Source of the DNA: Piromyces finnis
Taxonomy: Eukaryota > Neocallimastigomycota > Neocallimastigomycetes > Neocallimastigales > Neocallimastigaceae
Length of the DNA: 64,000 bases
Direction of reading: 5' to 3'
NCBI GenBank assembly: GCA_002104945.1
Contig: MCFH01000048.1
Coordinates: 124,001 to 188,000 of the forward strand
The position numbers and the translations under genes are program-made. Below, one piece after another: positions 20,650-32,340 of the stretch (position 1 is the first letter of the stretch; each line of letters starts with the position of its first letter). The notes under the pieces were generated by a model. It did not search any database. It was not told the DNA's origin and saw nothing but the letters and a program-made list of their open reading frames with translations.

Positions 20650-21680
20650 TGTAAAAGTTTTACTAAACTTATAATTTAATATTAAAATATTAAATTAAAT
20701 AAAAGGTTAAAAGATAACTAGGTTAGAAAAAAAATGTTTTATTAAAATAATCTTAATTGACTTATAAATGAATAATTATATTATGTATTATAGTTAAAAT
20801 AATTCCTTTTTATTTTATTTAAAGAATATATATAATAATAAGATTATTTAATAGTAATACTTATTAAGTATTAATAAGATAATAATCTTTACAAAGATTT
20901 AATTCATAAAACTATTCTAAACTATTTATACTATTTGTAATTTTACATTTAATACTAAAATAACTTTTTAGTACATGATTATATTCATAATATATTTTAT
21001 AATACTAAGGCTAAACTTAAGACTTACTACTAATTATTAAAAATAACTATTGTTTATATATTTATAATATTAATTATTTCTTAATTATAATATAATTCAT
21101 TGAATATAATATTAATAATTATAATCTTTTAATTCAAAGATTATAAGATATGTTATTGAAATAATTATTATAAAATAAAGTTAATTAGTTCCGGAAAATA
21201 ATTTTAATTTAATTAAACAATAATTTTTTATACTTTGAGTGAATGATTTATGTTTGATATATCAGGGGTGATCATTCTCTGAATAAACAATTAATCATTG
21301 CTAACAAAATATCTTTAAATTGGAATATCTCGTGAACCAGCAGAGATATTGACCTGATTTTAAGATATGTTGTTTGTCTCGAGCGTGGCTTTCTAACGAA
21401 CTTAATTATAACCAAAATATTTTTATTCAAAAATCGTCATTCGTTGAGGAGATACGCGTGTTTTTTCTTATTCCATTTTAACGATAAGGGTTAAAGTTAT
21501 TTATTATAAAAATTATTAAGGGTTAAGGTCATATTTTAACCTTTTCTAAATTTTTAAATATTTCTTAATAAAATTTTATAATTTATTTGAAAATAAAATA
21601 TTTGTTGATTTTGAATTTTCATAAGTGATTTCACAATTCCAAGTGATCTTGAAATTGTAATTTCACTAGTATTCGTGACA
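20650..21680 (-). repeat. 5' LTR of element E
   Basis: 1031 bp, nearly identical to 14012-15044. TATAAATA lies at 20923-20930 (minus strand) with the predicted RNA start at 20892. Abuts the duplication tggtt. Confidence 0.93.
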
Positions 21681-21747
21681 TGGTTTCAATTGAAATATTT
21701 GTGGGCAAACTTATGGCCACAAATATTTCTTACAAAAAGTAGGAGTA

Positions 21748-21829
21748 GTCACTTTGGCGGAGTGGTTAACGCGGTGGCCTGCTAAGCCATTTCCCTTTGG
21801 GAGCGCAGGTTCGAGTCCTGCAGGTGACG
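21748..21829 (+). tRNA. tRNA-Ser (GCT)
   Basis: 82 nt, no intron. Acceptor arm GTCACTT with AGGTGAC plus discriminator G, anticodon loop CTGCTAA (anticodon GCT), the long variable arm typical of serine tRNA and T-arm GCAGG-TTCGAGT-CCTGC. LTR M-a ends 13 bp upstream. No T-run follows, and a tRNA-Met starts 9 nt later, so the two are probably one transcript. An identical copy is at 54277-54358. Confidence 0.97.
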
Positions 21830-21838
21830 AAATTATAT

Positions 21839-21911
21839 GCGAAGTTGGCGCAGTCGGCAGCGCGTAAGTCTCATAATCTTAAGGTCGTGAGTTCGAACCT
21901 CACACTTCGCA
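21839..21911 (+). tRNA. tRNA-Met (CAT, elongator type)
   Basis: 73 nt, no intron. Acceptor GCGAAGT with ACTTCGC plus A, D-arm GCGC/GCGC, anticodon loop CTCATAA, T-arm GTGAG-TTCGAAC-CTCAC. The T-loop and anticodon stem match elongator rather than initiator Met. T-runs after 21916 can terminate Pol III. Identical copy at 54368-54440. Confidence 0.96.
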
Positions 21912-22009
21912 TATTATTTTAAATATAGAAAAAATTTTTATTTATAATCATTGTATAAATGTTAAATAATAAAACAATATATATATATATATATTTGTAT
22001 ATAATAATT

Positions 22010-22402
22010 TTTTTCAAGAAATAGACTAATAAAAATTTTTACTTATTTTATTTGGTTATTTATAATTTATTTATTAATAAATATTATTACAAATCTATAC
22101 TAATATTACTTATGTTTTATTAATTATATATAATAATATTTTCTTTTATTTTTTTTACAATACTTTTTATTATATAAAAACTTATTTTTATCTCTTAATT
22201 ATTATTATTTATTATTTAACTAACTATATTAATTATAACTTAAAATTAACTTATTTCTTAATAATATAAGTCTTCTTATTTTGTACTAAAAATTATTTTT
22301 ATAATTTAAAGATAAATTTATAAAATATTTAACTTTATATAAATTATATTTTTAAAATAAACTATATAAAATTATTTAATAATTATTTTTATAATAAAAT
22401 TT
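22010..22402 (+). repeat. Left part of diverged H-type LTR (H')
   Basis: Matches LTR H from about its middle (attatataaaaacttatttt, then taataatataagtcttctta) and stops at aattt (22398-22402). The missing end of the LTR resumes at 36777-36822, with aattt duplicated at 36772-36776. It hosts the whole nest between. The 5' limit is uncertain. Confidence 0.75.
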
Positions 22403-23110
22403 TGTGAAAATATTAACTGAATTTAAAATAAAATCAGATAATATCTATATCAACTAAAACATAATAATTATAATTAAATAATTTTAATAATTATTTTAAA
22501 ACACCTTTAAAAGACTCATTTTGATATTTGATTTAGTAAAAGGGTTATAACTTCAAAAACTTTATGTCAATAAACTATAACCCTTAATAGAAAATAAACA
22601 AACACAAAATAGGGTGTAATTCGCTAAAATAAAAACCAGATTTAATAGAAAGTTTAGGGGAAAAGCTACATTTTGGTACAATCGCAATCCTTCTAACTGG
22701 TCATTTAAGGAAAAGATGATCATTTAAAGTTTTCAATAGGTAAATTAAAATCAATATGATATATCAAATATGGATCATAAATATTTCTTATGACTTTATA
22801 AAAATTAAAAATATATCAACAAGAACTCTAGTTACATTAAATTAATGGAAATGACTGTTACTAAAAATATAACTAAACCATTTAGGTGTAACAGTTATCA
22901 TACATAAATGAAATAATATTAATTATTATAAACTAGGTTAACAGCAAGTTTTATTATTAAAAAATAATTTTTAAAATAATAATCATTTAATTGTAACAAA
23001 TATGTTATTATCAATTAATAATTAATTGAATTTATAATTATTAATTGTAATCAAATGTATAAATGATTAATCATATATTTATTTTACTGTATGCCATGAC
23101 GAATTATTAA
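22403..23110 (+). repeat. N-type LTR part of an inverted composite
   Basis: Starts TGTGAAAATATTAACTG and matches, in reverse complement, solo LTR N2 (61360-62334), including a GTAACAG stem-loop near 22855-22900 and a TGATTAATCAT stretch. It breaks off before the U5 part, where an E-type LTR in the opposite orientation begins. No CDS. Confidence 0.65.
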
Positions 23111-23804
23111 TTTTAATATTAGTAATAATCTTTACAAATAATTAAATTTGTATAATATTCTAAACTATTTATACTATTTGTAAAAATTATATTTAATAAT
23201 AAAATAGCTTTTCAATACATGATTATATTTATAATTCATAATACTAATACTTAAACTTAAGCTTTATTCGTAATTATTAAAAATAACTTTTATGTTATTA
23301 ATAATATTAATTATTATATAATTCATTGAATATAATTATTATAGTTATAAATCTTTTAATTCAAAGATTATAATTTATCTTATTGAAATAATTGTTATAA
23401 AATAAAGTTATTATCTTCCGGAGGATTATTTTAATTTAATTTAATTTAATTAATTGAAAGAGATAATTTAATTTTACAGAATGATTTATAATTAATAAAT
23501 GCATTATTCTCTGAATTCTCATTAATCATTTGTACGTAAATATCTTTAAATCTTAATATCTCGTAAACCACAAGAGATATTATACCTGTATTAACATATG
23601 TTGTAGTTCTCGAGCGTGGCTTTCTAACGAACATAGCTTTATCGGAAAATACATTCATTCAAAAAACGCCATTCGTTGTTGGTTACAATTATTTTTCGTT
23701 ATTAAATTATGATCTTAAGGGTTAAAGGTGCTTATAATATTTTCTGAAAGGGTTAAGGTCATGTTGCTTGAATTTTTAATATTCTTAATAATATTCAATA
23801 TTGT

Positions 23805-24074
23805 TGTGAACATTTATGGACACATAATTTTATTTATTTATATCATATATTTATTACACACGTGACTATTTTATAAAAACATAAACATGTATTAAAAGTG
23901 TTGTAAACGTAATGTCTACGTGTTGTAGAGAAAGTTATTTTTTATTTATTTTATTTTATTTTCTATGGTCACATGACCTTACATCTCATTATATAACTGT
24001 AATATTTACAATGTAACTTTTTCTCTTTGTTAACCTTATTAATAAAATTATTTATTAATTAAATTTATTTCACA
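23805..24074 (+). repeat. 5' LTR of copia element D
   Basis: TGTGAACATTTATGG...TTATTTCACA, 270 bp, with a TATA-like tatataact near 23990. No pronounced opening stem-loop, unlike the other families here. Confidence 0.95.
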
Positions 24075-24098
24075 GATTAAGAGTCTCAAACTCTAATC
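24075..24098 (+). other. Putative primer-binding site of copia element D
   Basis: The bases after the LTR read GATTAAGAGT, CTCA, AACTCTAATC, an almost perfect inverted repeat. Copia elements often prime with an internal tRNA fragment cut in the anticodon arm; the reverse complement here looks like an anticodon stem-loop. Which tRNA is unknown. Confidence 0.4.
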
Positions 24099-24160
24099 AA
24101 TAATAAAATTTCTTAAGAAAAATTTAAAGCAAAAATTTTTGTGTGTTTAAAAATTTTAGT

Positions 24161-27100
24161 ATGTCCCAGCAATTAATTTTAGCCAATAATCAACGTCTTC
24201 ATGGAAAATCCAACTTTGACACTTGGAGTCTTTTAATCAAGTCAGCTGCTTCTAGACAGGGTCTAACTAGCTATCTTGATTATGACATTGTTGGAACCAT
24301 CAAAGACGACAGCTTTAAGATAGACTTTAATCTTAAAGATGTTTACACTATGGCTATTGTAAAAATTATTGCTAACTACCGTACTAATAACTTACTCGCG
24401 TCCGTTTACAAAACCTTCACTAAAGCTATGGGGGAGGACGCAAACCCAAGCAGCAACATTAATAACATTAATGTTGTAGCCGCCAATAAATTGGCAAACT
24501 CGCCAATTTATAAGGCCGAGATAGTATCAGCAGCTGAAAGTCTTAATGCTGATGCACACCTTATGATCATTCAAAATGTGGATGAGAAGATCCTCAGAGA
24601 GATTGGTCATAATACTAGCTGTTACCAAGTATTCAAGAAGTTGAATACAAAATACGGTAACGCTAATGCAGACATCGAATACTGGCTAAAAAAGTTAAGA
24701 AAATTACATACTGAAGATGTAAGCAAAGTCAGTAAAACCATTGATAATGTCAGGGAAATCTTCCTTGAGATGTCTGAACAAAGAATGTCCTTAAGTGAAA
24801 GGGAAAAACTAAAATATATGTACAATTCCCTTCCAAGAAGTGTCAAGAACCAAGTAAGTGTAACCTTAGATGAAACTTATGATCAGCTCTATGAGAAGGT
24901 CAAAAGTTACATCAACGCCAAATCCTACTTCGAAGATTGGACCAACAACGACCAAGATGAAGATGACGAAGTTGATGATCCAATGGATGTTGATTTTGTT
25001 AGTAGAGAAAACAAATCAACAAAGAATAAAAGCTACGGTAATAGAAGAAATATAAACAGAAGCCACCGTACCTACTGCCATATCTGCTGTGAACATGGAC
25101 ACTCTACCGAAATGTGTGAATACAACCAAAAGGCCAAAATGGAAAGGGACCAAAGAAAAAACAACAACAGGGCCTTTAACCAAAGTAAACAAAAGAGAAA
25201 TTCACAACAAGGGAGGCAAGTTCACAAGAAAAAACAACAAAAGAAATTCGAACAAGAAGTAGATTTCGTCGAAGACTATGACGATAATGAAAATTATGGA
25301 ATTAACGTAGAATTCGAAGATATCAGACCTCTGACAGAAAGAAATATCTACCTAATTGAAAAGGATGAAGTTACAGAGGAAGACACTCCTAACACAAAGG
25401 ATATAGATTATGTGTATGGAGAAAATAAATACGACGAATGGTTCTATGATACTGGTGCCGCCGAACATATCGTTAATAATAAGGACATTCTAGAGAACTT
25501 CACAGAAGAGCACATTCAACTTAGATGTGCAAATGGAACTACCTGTGAATTTAGTGGTTATGGTTCATATGAGTTTAAGGTAAAAGACAAAACTTACAAG
25601 TTAGAAAAAGTTTTGTACTCAGACAAAGTTAGCAAGAATTTAATTAGTGGTGTAGGACTTGCTAAAGTTGGTTTAAGAAGCATTATAGATATTACTGATG
25701 ATGGAAAAGTCAGGCTTATTTTCAAGGACTCTGAAAATAAAAATATAATGCAAACGTATTCAAATGAATTAAATCAATTTAAAATTAAGCTCATAAACAT
25801 TAATAAAAAGATAAATGAACCATTTATTGCAAACTTTGAAGATGATTTAGGTATATGGCATAAGAGATTAGGTCATTTCTACCAGAAGGATCTGAAGAAA
25901 TACCTAAAACAACATAAAATTAAAGTAACTCCTTGCCTAGACTGTAAAATATCTAAAATGAAGAAGTCTCCACATAACAAAACCGTACCCAAAGCCGGAA
26001 GAGTTCTAGAGACTATTCACTCCGATATTTCAGGCCCGTTTAATTCATCCGTCAATAATAAGAAGTATTTTATGACTATGCTGGATGAATACTCAAGAAA
26101 ACTCTGGATTTATACTCTCAAGTCAAGGTCTGAGGCACCGGACATTATTATTGAATTCCTAAAGAATGCCAATAATACTTTTGACAAATATAAAGTCAAA
26201 ACATTCAAGACAGATGGTGCAAAAGAGTATAATAGTAGTAAAGTTATAAAATATTGTAAGGAAAACGGTATATCTAAGATAAATTCACCTCCTTACATAC
26301 ATGAATTAAATGGTAAAGCAGAAAGAATAAACCAAACTATTCAAAATTCTGCTAAAACGCTTTTATATTGGGCTAAATTATCTGAAGACTTTTGGAGTTT
26401 TGCTGTTAAATATTCTTGTTATATTTACAACAAAATACCACACCAAGGAAACGATAACTTAATTCCTGATGAAGTGTTTACGAACGAGGAAGCCGATCTA
26501 AAATACCTAAAGGTATTTGGATGCATATGCTACTTTAAGGACTATTCTCTTAAAAAGTCAAAATTTGCGCCTAACTCGAAGGAAGGAATATTTCTTGGGT
26601 TCAGTGAAGCACATCACTCATATATCGTCATGGAGATATGTGGTGATAAACTTAAAATCCACTATTCTAGGGAAATAGAATGCTGTGAAGATAAGCCGGC
26701 ACATTATAATTATAAAAATAAAAATATAAACGATCCGTATTTCTCTTTCAATGATTCATATAATATCAATAATTACGACAGAAAGGACCCCTCAGAATCA
26801 TCAAAGAACAACAACAATACGGATACAAATTCAATCATAAATAAAGAAAATAATAACACAGAAAGGACTACTTCCAAGAAAATGGTGAATATCCACTCCA
26901 ATAATAATGAAGAAGAAGTAGAAGAAGAAATGGTTGAAGAAGGTAATAACAACAATATGGACGAGGACCCAGCTTATGAAAATACCAAATATAAAGACGA
27001 AGAGATAACTACCAAAGAAAAAGAAGAAACTAATATAAGGACTAATATTAATTCCAAAATTGAAGAAAATTCAAAAAACAATTTAAACAGTAATTTAAAA

Positions 27101-29106
27101 AACGACACTCAAACCAATAACAAAAATAATAATTCAAATTCGAAATTTAATAAAAATAAATTTACAAATGACATTTTAAAAGTTTTAGAAGAAATTGCAA
27201 ATGACAATTGCAATTTCGAAAAGAAAAATTACAAAATTTCTAATAATATTGACGAAAATAATAAATACCAATATCCTGTAACTCCTGGTCCTGATTACGT
27301 TTGTTATGGTAATACTCTTGCCGACAAAAACAAAAATGAAATCATTAAAAATCCTGAATATTATAAAAATTCTCCTACTGAATATTCTACCACCGAAAAT
27401 ATTTCCTATACCAAAAATACTGGTGAAAATACTACTGAATATCCTAATACTGATCATAGTGAAAAAAAAATTTTTATTAATAAAAATTTTTCAAAAATTC
27501 AAAATAAAAATGATGACATTCTATTGGATGATAAACCAAATAATCCACGTCATAATTCTAGCAAAAATTCTAACGTTACACAAGATAATTCTATCTACTC
27601 TGATAATATGGATATTAATCATAATAAAAATTTAAATTCAAAAATTTCTGATTCTCCTGATATGACACGTGATTCCCATTATTATATCTCAGATGACAAT
27701 AAATCTATGGATGATCCTGATCCAAACTTGGAAGATGAAAATGATATCATGGATGATATCATGGCCGATAAATCTGATGATTCCTACCATCCTGAAAGAA
27801 AAAGGCCTTGCAGTCCTACCCCTCTGAATAATTCCAGTACTCCTAAGAAGCACAAAAACAAATTTATAGCTACCGTTTTTACTGATGCTCCCACTACGTA
27901 CAAAGAAGCTATGTCTTGTACGAATTCTAAATATTGGAAAGCAGCCATTCAAGATGAATTAAATAATTTATATTCTAACAAAATTATGTCCCTGGTTAAA
28001 AATATCCCAAAAAACAAGAATATTATATCTACCAAATGGGTTTTTGCTGTTAAAAGGGACAGCAATAATAATATAGTACGTTTTAAAGCTAGACTTGTCG
28101 CTAGAGGTTTCCGTCAAAAACAAGGTATTGATTTTGACTTAACCTATTCCCCTACATTAAATATTGACAGTCTAAAATTTATTATTGCTATTGCTGCAAA
28201 ATTTAAGTGGGATATATATCAGCTTGATATAAAAGCTGCCTACCTCAATGCTCCATTGGATACAGACATTTATACCACAATTCCGCTTGGAGATAGCAAC
28301 TTTGGGGGAGGATACTGGAAGCTGAATAAAGCTCTCTATGGTTTAAAACAATCAGGAAGACAATGGAATAAAACAATAGATAAATTCCTGAAAAATAATA
28401 ACTTTAAACCATTAAAATCCGAACCATGTATTTATACGTTAAAAGAAAATAAATACGTAAAATGTATAATTGGTCTATATGTAGACGACATGGTTATAAT
28501 TGGAAAAACAAATACAATAGAGAGAGTAATAAGCAAAATTAAAAGTAGATTTAAAATATCAAATAGCGGCCCTATTAGTTACATTCTAGGAATAAAGATT
28601 GAAAAGAAAGGATCCAAATACATTATTTCCCAAGAGAATTACATTAATAATGTATTACAAAGATTTCATATGGAAAACGTACGTAGAAGAAATACGCCAT
28701 GTACAACAACCGACAAGAACACCTCAAATAATAACCAATTCGATAAAACAAAATATAAAAGTGCAATAGGTGCATTAATATATCTGTCAAAATGTACAAG
28801 ACCGGATATAGCGTTTGCAGTAAACAAAGCTGCAAGAAAATCTGAAAATCCAACAGTATCTGACTGGAATACAATTGTAAATATTTTCAGATACATATCT
28901 ACTACCAAACATTACAAAATCGAATACAGTGGAGAAGGAAAAATACAAGGATACACTGATTCGGACTACGGAGGCGCAGAAGACTTTAAATCTACCTCTG
29001 GAGGGATAATCCTAATGGGAAATAGCCCAATATGCTGGTTATCCAAGAAACAAACTTGTGTGGCAACATCTACCGCTGAGGCTGAGTACATTAGTACGTC
29101 CATAAA
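24161..29106 (+). pseudogene. Copia element D Gag-Pol, interrupted in RNase H by element C
   Basis: A single frame, with the likely start at the ATG at 24161 (MSQQLILAN), encodes a copia Gag with a zinc knuckle (CHICCEHGHSTEMC near 25075), protease (FYDTGAAEH near 25443), integrase with HHCC finger (25858-25975) and D-D-E residues (HSDISGP, TDGAKEY, NGKAERIN), a long asparagine-, glutamate- and lysine-rich linker (about 26780-27880), reverse transcriptase (LYVDDM near 28477) and RNase H (YTDSDYGG near 28950). The order PR-IN-RT-RH is that of Ty1/copia. The frame runs into the LTR of element C at 29107. The last codons resume at 36077. No other disabling change is visible. Confidence 0.95.
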
Positions 29107-29710
29107 TGTAAAGATATCAAACGCCTCTGTTTGATATCTTTAATGTAACTTAAGCCACAAGTATTATTGTTTAAGTTACACAAATTATATTCAGAAAAAG
29201 AAAATGAGACATAATTTATTTATTAATAATTAAAGTTTAAAACAAAATAAATTATTAATTTATTTTTAATGTTTAACAAGTAAATTAATATTCTCAATTT
29301 AAATCCCTAGTTTTAGTATTGTTTTTTTATAGAAATAGATAAATAATAAATGATTAATATATCAATAATACATGGGCACATATTCAAATTAAATGGTACT
29401 TAATTTGAATTGCCAATTGTATTTTACTAAAAATAGTTATAGTTTAAATATTTATTAATAATTAAGATTTTAGTGTAGATTTTAAATAATAATATATAAG
29501 AAATAAATAGTTATAATATAATATAAATGTATTTAGGAAAAATATAAATAGAAGATATTTTTCATCATTTTATCGATGTAATTGTTATTATTAAAATTCT
29601 ATTATAATAAAAGATATTTTTAATAAAACAATTTTTTATTTTTATTTTAAATTTAGTGTTATTGTAATAGAATAGATATCCTAATCTATTCTTTCTGTGT
29701 CGACTTTACA
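29107..29710 (+). repeat. 5' LTR of element C
   Basis: TGTAAAGATATC...GACTTTACA. It opens with two successive stem-loops (AAAGATATCAAAC/GTTTGATATCTTT, then TGTAACTTAA/TTTAAGTTACA), later a CAAATTAA...TTAATTTG inverted repeat beside ACATGGGC, a TATA box at 29543-29550 and the RNA start region at 29578. Confidence 0.95.
29543..29588 (+). promoter_or_regulatory. Core promoter and RNA start region of element C
   Basis: TATAAATA (29543-29550) followed 35 bp on by GTAATTGTTAT (29578-29588), the perfect reverse complement of the primer site 29711-29721. The same promoter block, ATCGATGTAATTGTTATT, is kept in solo LTR R near 32925. Confidence 0.7.
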
Positions 29711-29721
29711 ATAACAATTAC
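29711..29721 (+). other. Self-priming primer-binding site of element C
   Basis: ATAACAATTAC directly after the LTR, an 11-nt perfect match to the predicted RNA 5' end. Length and position are as in the fission yeast Tf1 element. Confidence 0.82.
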
Positions 29722-29772
29722 CCAACGAAGATAGAGAATACGTTAGGGTATCTACCGCCGGGTACAAAAAGC

Positions 29773-29900
29773 AAGAAAGAACTTTAATTACTGGTTAGAA
29801 TTGGAAACTACCGCCGAATAAAAAGAAAGAAGAAATTTTGACTACTGGTTAGAATTAGAAACTACCACCGAGTGCAAGAAGAAAGAAGAATTAACCAATA
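29773..29900 (+). repeat. About 50-bp tandem repeat in leader of element C
   Basis: Units starting aagaaag at about 29773, 29823 and 29875 (partial), each containing tactggttagaatt and aaactacc. It occupies the position of the 38-bp repeat of element A. Confidence 0.8.
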
Positions 29901-29909
29901 TTAATTAGT

Positions 29910-29965
29910 AATACAAAACTTGTTCGACACTGCTTTGCAGAACGCGTTTGAATAACTTTTGTATT
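29910..29965 (+). other. Structured leader RNA element of element C
   Basis: Stem AATACAAAA/TTTTGTATT (9 bp) with inner hairpin CTGCTTTGCAG. Counterpart of 8809-8864 in element A. Confidence 0.6.
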
Positions 29966-30114
29966 AGGATAAATTGTAGTAGTGTAATTAAAAAAAAAAA
30001 AAATTTAAGATTACTTACTTGAAATAGTAGTAAGAAACCATTTTAATTTTATATTATATATTATATTTTGAATTGGAGGATTTAATTAGTGAGTTTGAAA
30101 ATTTAAATTTAGAA

Positions 30115-32340
30115 ATGGGTGATAGGAATGTGGGTGTTTCCGGGAACTCGGGGAACATTATTAATGCTCCACCGACATTTTCTGGTAAACAAAGAGAATT
30201 GGATGGATTTTTAACTAGAGTGGAGTTGGTATTTCGTACTCGACCGATACTGTATAATACAGATCGAGTCAAGGTCGACTTCGTTATATCATACTTTTCT
30301 GGTAAACCTTTGGAATGGGCTTCAGTGTTGATGAAGAATAATAGTGGGGTTTTAAACCATTATGATGAATTTGTAGATAGGTTGAAGGCTAATTTTGGCA
30401 GTTATAGATACGATACCGTTGTAGCTAACGGTAAATTAGATAATCTTCGCCAAAGGAAACTTGGTCAGGTATTAGATTACATTACCGAGTTTCAACGTAT
30501 TAGCCAAAATTCAAGCTTTAATGATAGCGCAAAAATCTACATGTTTCTGAAAGGTTTATTACCACCACTTAGGGAGAAGTTGGCTTTCATTGAATCAAAC
30601 CCAACTTCAATTGAACAATTGATTTCTTCAACTATTTTAGTTGAAGATATGATGAAAAGGAATTCGCTTAGTGAATTTTATTTTAATAGTAGAAGGGCTG
30701 ATGATCCTATGGATGTGGATGTATTTAGAATTAGTAGAGAAAACAAGCGTAGAAGGTATGTGAATATCCAAGGATCAAGTAAAAATTACAATGAAAACAT
30801 AGATAACTTTGAAGAAGAAAAGAAAAAAGGGTTATGTTTTCTTTGTAAACAACCGGGACATTTAAAATTTAATTGTCCTAATAGAGTAAAGCCCAGAAAA
30901 GTGTTAAGAATTGTTAAAGAAAGGACTCCAAAAATTGTTAATCCAAAAATTTACAAAGTTGGAGTCAAGGGAGTGAAAAGTGATTTAAACCTTGTGGATT
31001 TTTACTTGAGTACCAATGAAGTTTCGGAAGTTAAAATTAAGGTTTTAATTGATTCCGGTTCTGAATTAAATTTCATTAATCCAAGTCTTGCTGAAGACCT
31101 TGGTATTAATTTGGAAAAAGTAGAACCATTCTGTGTATCTGGTGTTAGTGATGGAGTTGTTAGTGTTTGGGAAAGGACTGAGAAGTGCATGCTCCGTTGC
31201 AAAAATCACTTCGAAGTAATTCAACTTTATGGATTACAAGTCCCCGGTGTTGATGTTATTCTTGGTTTGCCGTGGATAAAGAAGCATAATCCAAATGCTT
31301 TCTACGACTCTAAGAAAATCGCTTTTAGTTCTGGTTATTGTGCCAGACATTGTAATAAAGGCAAAAGAAAGAGAAAACCAAGAAAGAAGTCAAAGAATGA
31401 TCAGTTAGATCATGATGTTCTCGACCGAAGCTTGACCAAAAAGCCGAAAGTAGATCCCTCTGTCCCAAACAATGAAGAAAAAGAATATGTTAAAGGCCGC
31501 CTTGTTAGAACCATCAATGATGAAGATGATAGCGATGATGAATATATTAGTTTTAATAAAAAAGTTAAATGTATTGTAACAAAAATTAATGAAACATGTA
31601 ATAATGATAACGAATCATGTAGTAATAATAATAATAATGGAAAAGATATTAATAAAGATAAATTGGTCGCCGTACCAACCCAATATTTAGAATTTAGTGA
31701 AGTGTTTAATGAAAAAAATTGTGAAGTGTTACCTCCTCATAGACCTTATGATTGTGAAATCAAACTTAAAGATGATTCGACTTTATTTTATGGACCTTTG
31801 TATCCATTAACTGAAGTTGAAAGAGAGGAACTTAAAAAATATATTGATGATAATTTAAATAAAGGTTTTATTAGGAAATCATCGTCTCCTGCTGGTGCCC
31901 CAATTTTATTTGTTAAAAAGAAGGATGGCTCCCTAAGACTTTGTATCGATTATAGAAAGTTGAATGATATTACCATTCGTAATTCATATCCTTTACCTTT
32001 AATTAGTGACCTTTTGGATAGGGTGAAAAATGCTAAGATTTTTACTAAATTAGACCTTAAATCCGCTTATAATCTTGTTCGTATTAAAGAAGGTGACGAA
32101 TACAAAACGGCTTTTCGTACTAGATATGGACATTTTGAATATCTGATTATGCCTTTTGGATTAAAGAATGCACCTGCAACTTTTCAACACTTCATTAACG
32201 ATGTCCTTAGTGACTATTTAGACGATTTTGTTATCTCATATATTGACGATATTCTTATTTATTCTAATAATATCGAAGAACATCATGAGCATGTTAAAAA
32301 GGTACTTAAGAAACTACTTGAAAATAATCTTTATGTTAAA
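30115..32340 (+). pseudogene. Gypsy element C Gag-PR-RT, interrupted by solo LTR R
   Basis: The first ATG is at 30115 (MGDRNVGV), although the frame is open from a TTG at 30073. It encodes Gag with zinc knuckle ([14 protein letters not shown], near 30835), protease (LIDSGSELN, near 31049), an acidic linker with an asparagine run, and reverse transcriptase (SYIDDILIYS, near 32240). At 32340 the frame enters solo LTR R and stops 14 codons later. The reading frame is otherwise continuous with 33107-35431. Confidence 0.93.
30239..30268 (+). other. Stem-loop inside gag of element C
   Basis: CTCGA and TCGAG around ATACTGTATAATACAG. Counterpart of 8498-8527; resembles the leader stem-loops. Confidence 0.55.

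Larger units (their letters stand above)
14012..21680 (-). mobile_element. Gypsy element E, complete, target duplication tggtt
   Basis: This is a 7669-bp Ty3/gypsy element read right to left: 5' LTR 20650-21680, primer site 20639-20649, gag 20465-19662, pol in the -1 frame to 15964, an untranslated stretch, 3' LTR 14012-15044. The duplication tggtt flanks it (14007-14011, 21681-21685), and the uninterrupted target is seen in M-b near 52475. The two LTRs (1033 and 1031 bp) show a few differences, so it is older than B, but gag and pol are open. Confidence 0.95.
13565..21734. repeat. Solo LTR M-a, split by element E, abutting tRNA-Ser
   Basis: Starts TGTAAAAGG at 13565 and ends CTTACA at 21734, with element E inserted at 14012-21680. 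Without E it is about 496 bp and matches M-b (52032-52526). The target duplication is aaaag (13560-13564 and 21735-21739). The right end carries the hairpin AAATATTTGTGG/CCACAAATATTT and lies 13 bp from the tRNA-Ser 5' end. Confidence 0.85.

Noticed and set aside
22403-22900. Separate solo LTR insertion at 22403-22900
   Set aside because: The right flank (tacat) does not match the left flank (aattt); aattt instead matches the far end of the E-type LTR at 36772-36776, so it is part of a composite.
23446-23658. 70-codon minus-strand ORF
   Set aside because: Covers the conserved block of an E-type LTR; the corresponding part of other E LTRs is non-coding.
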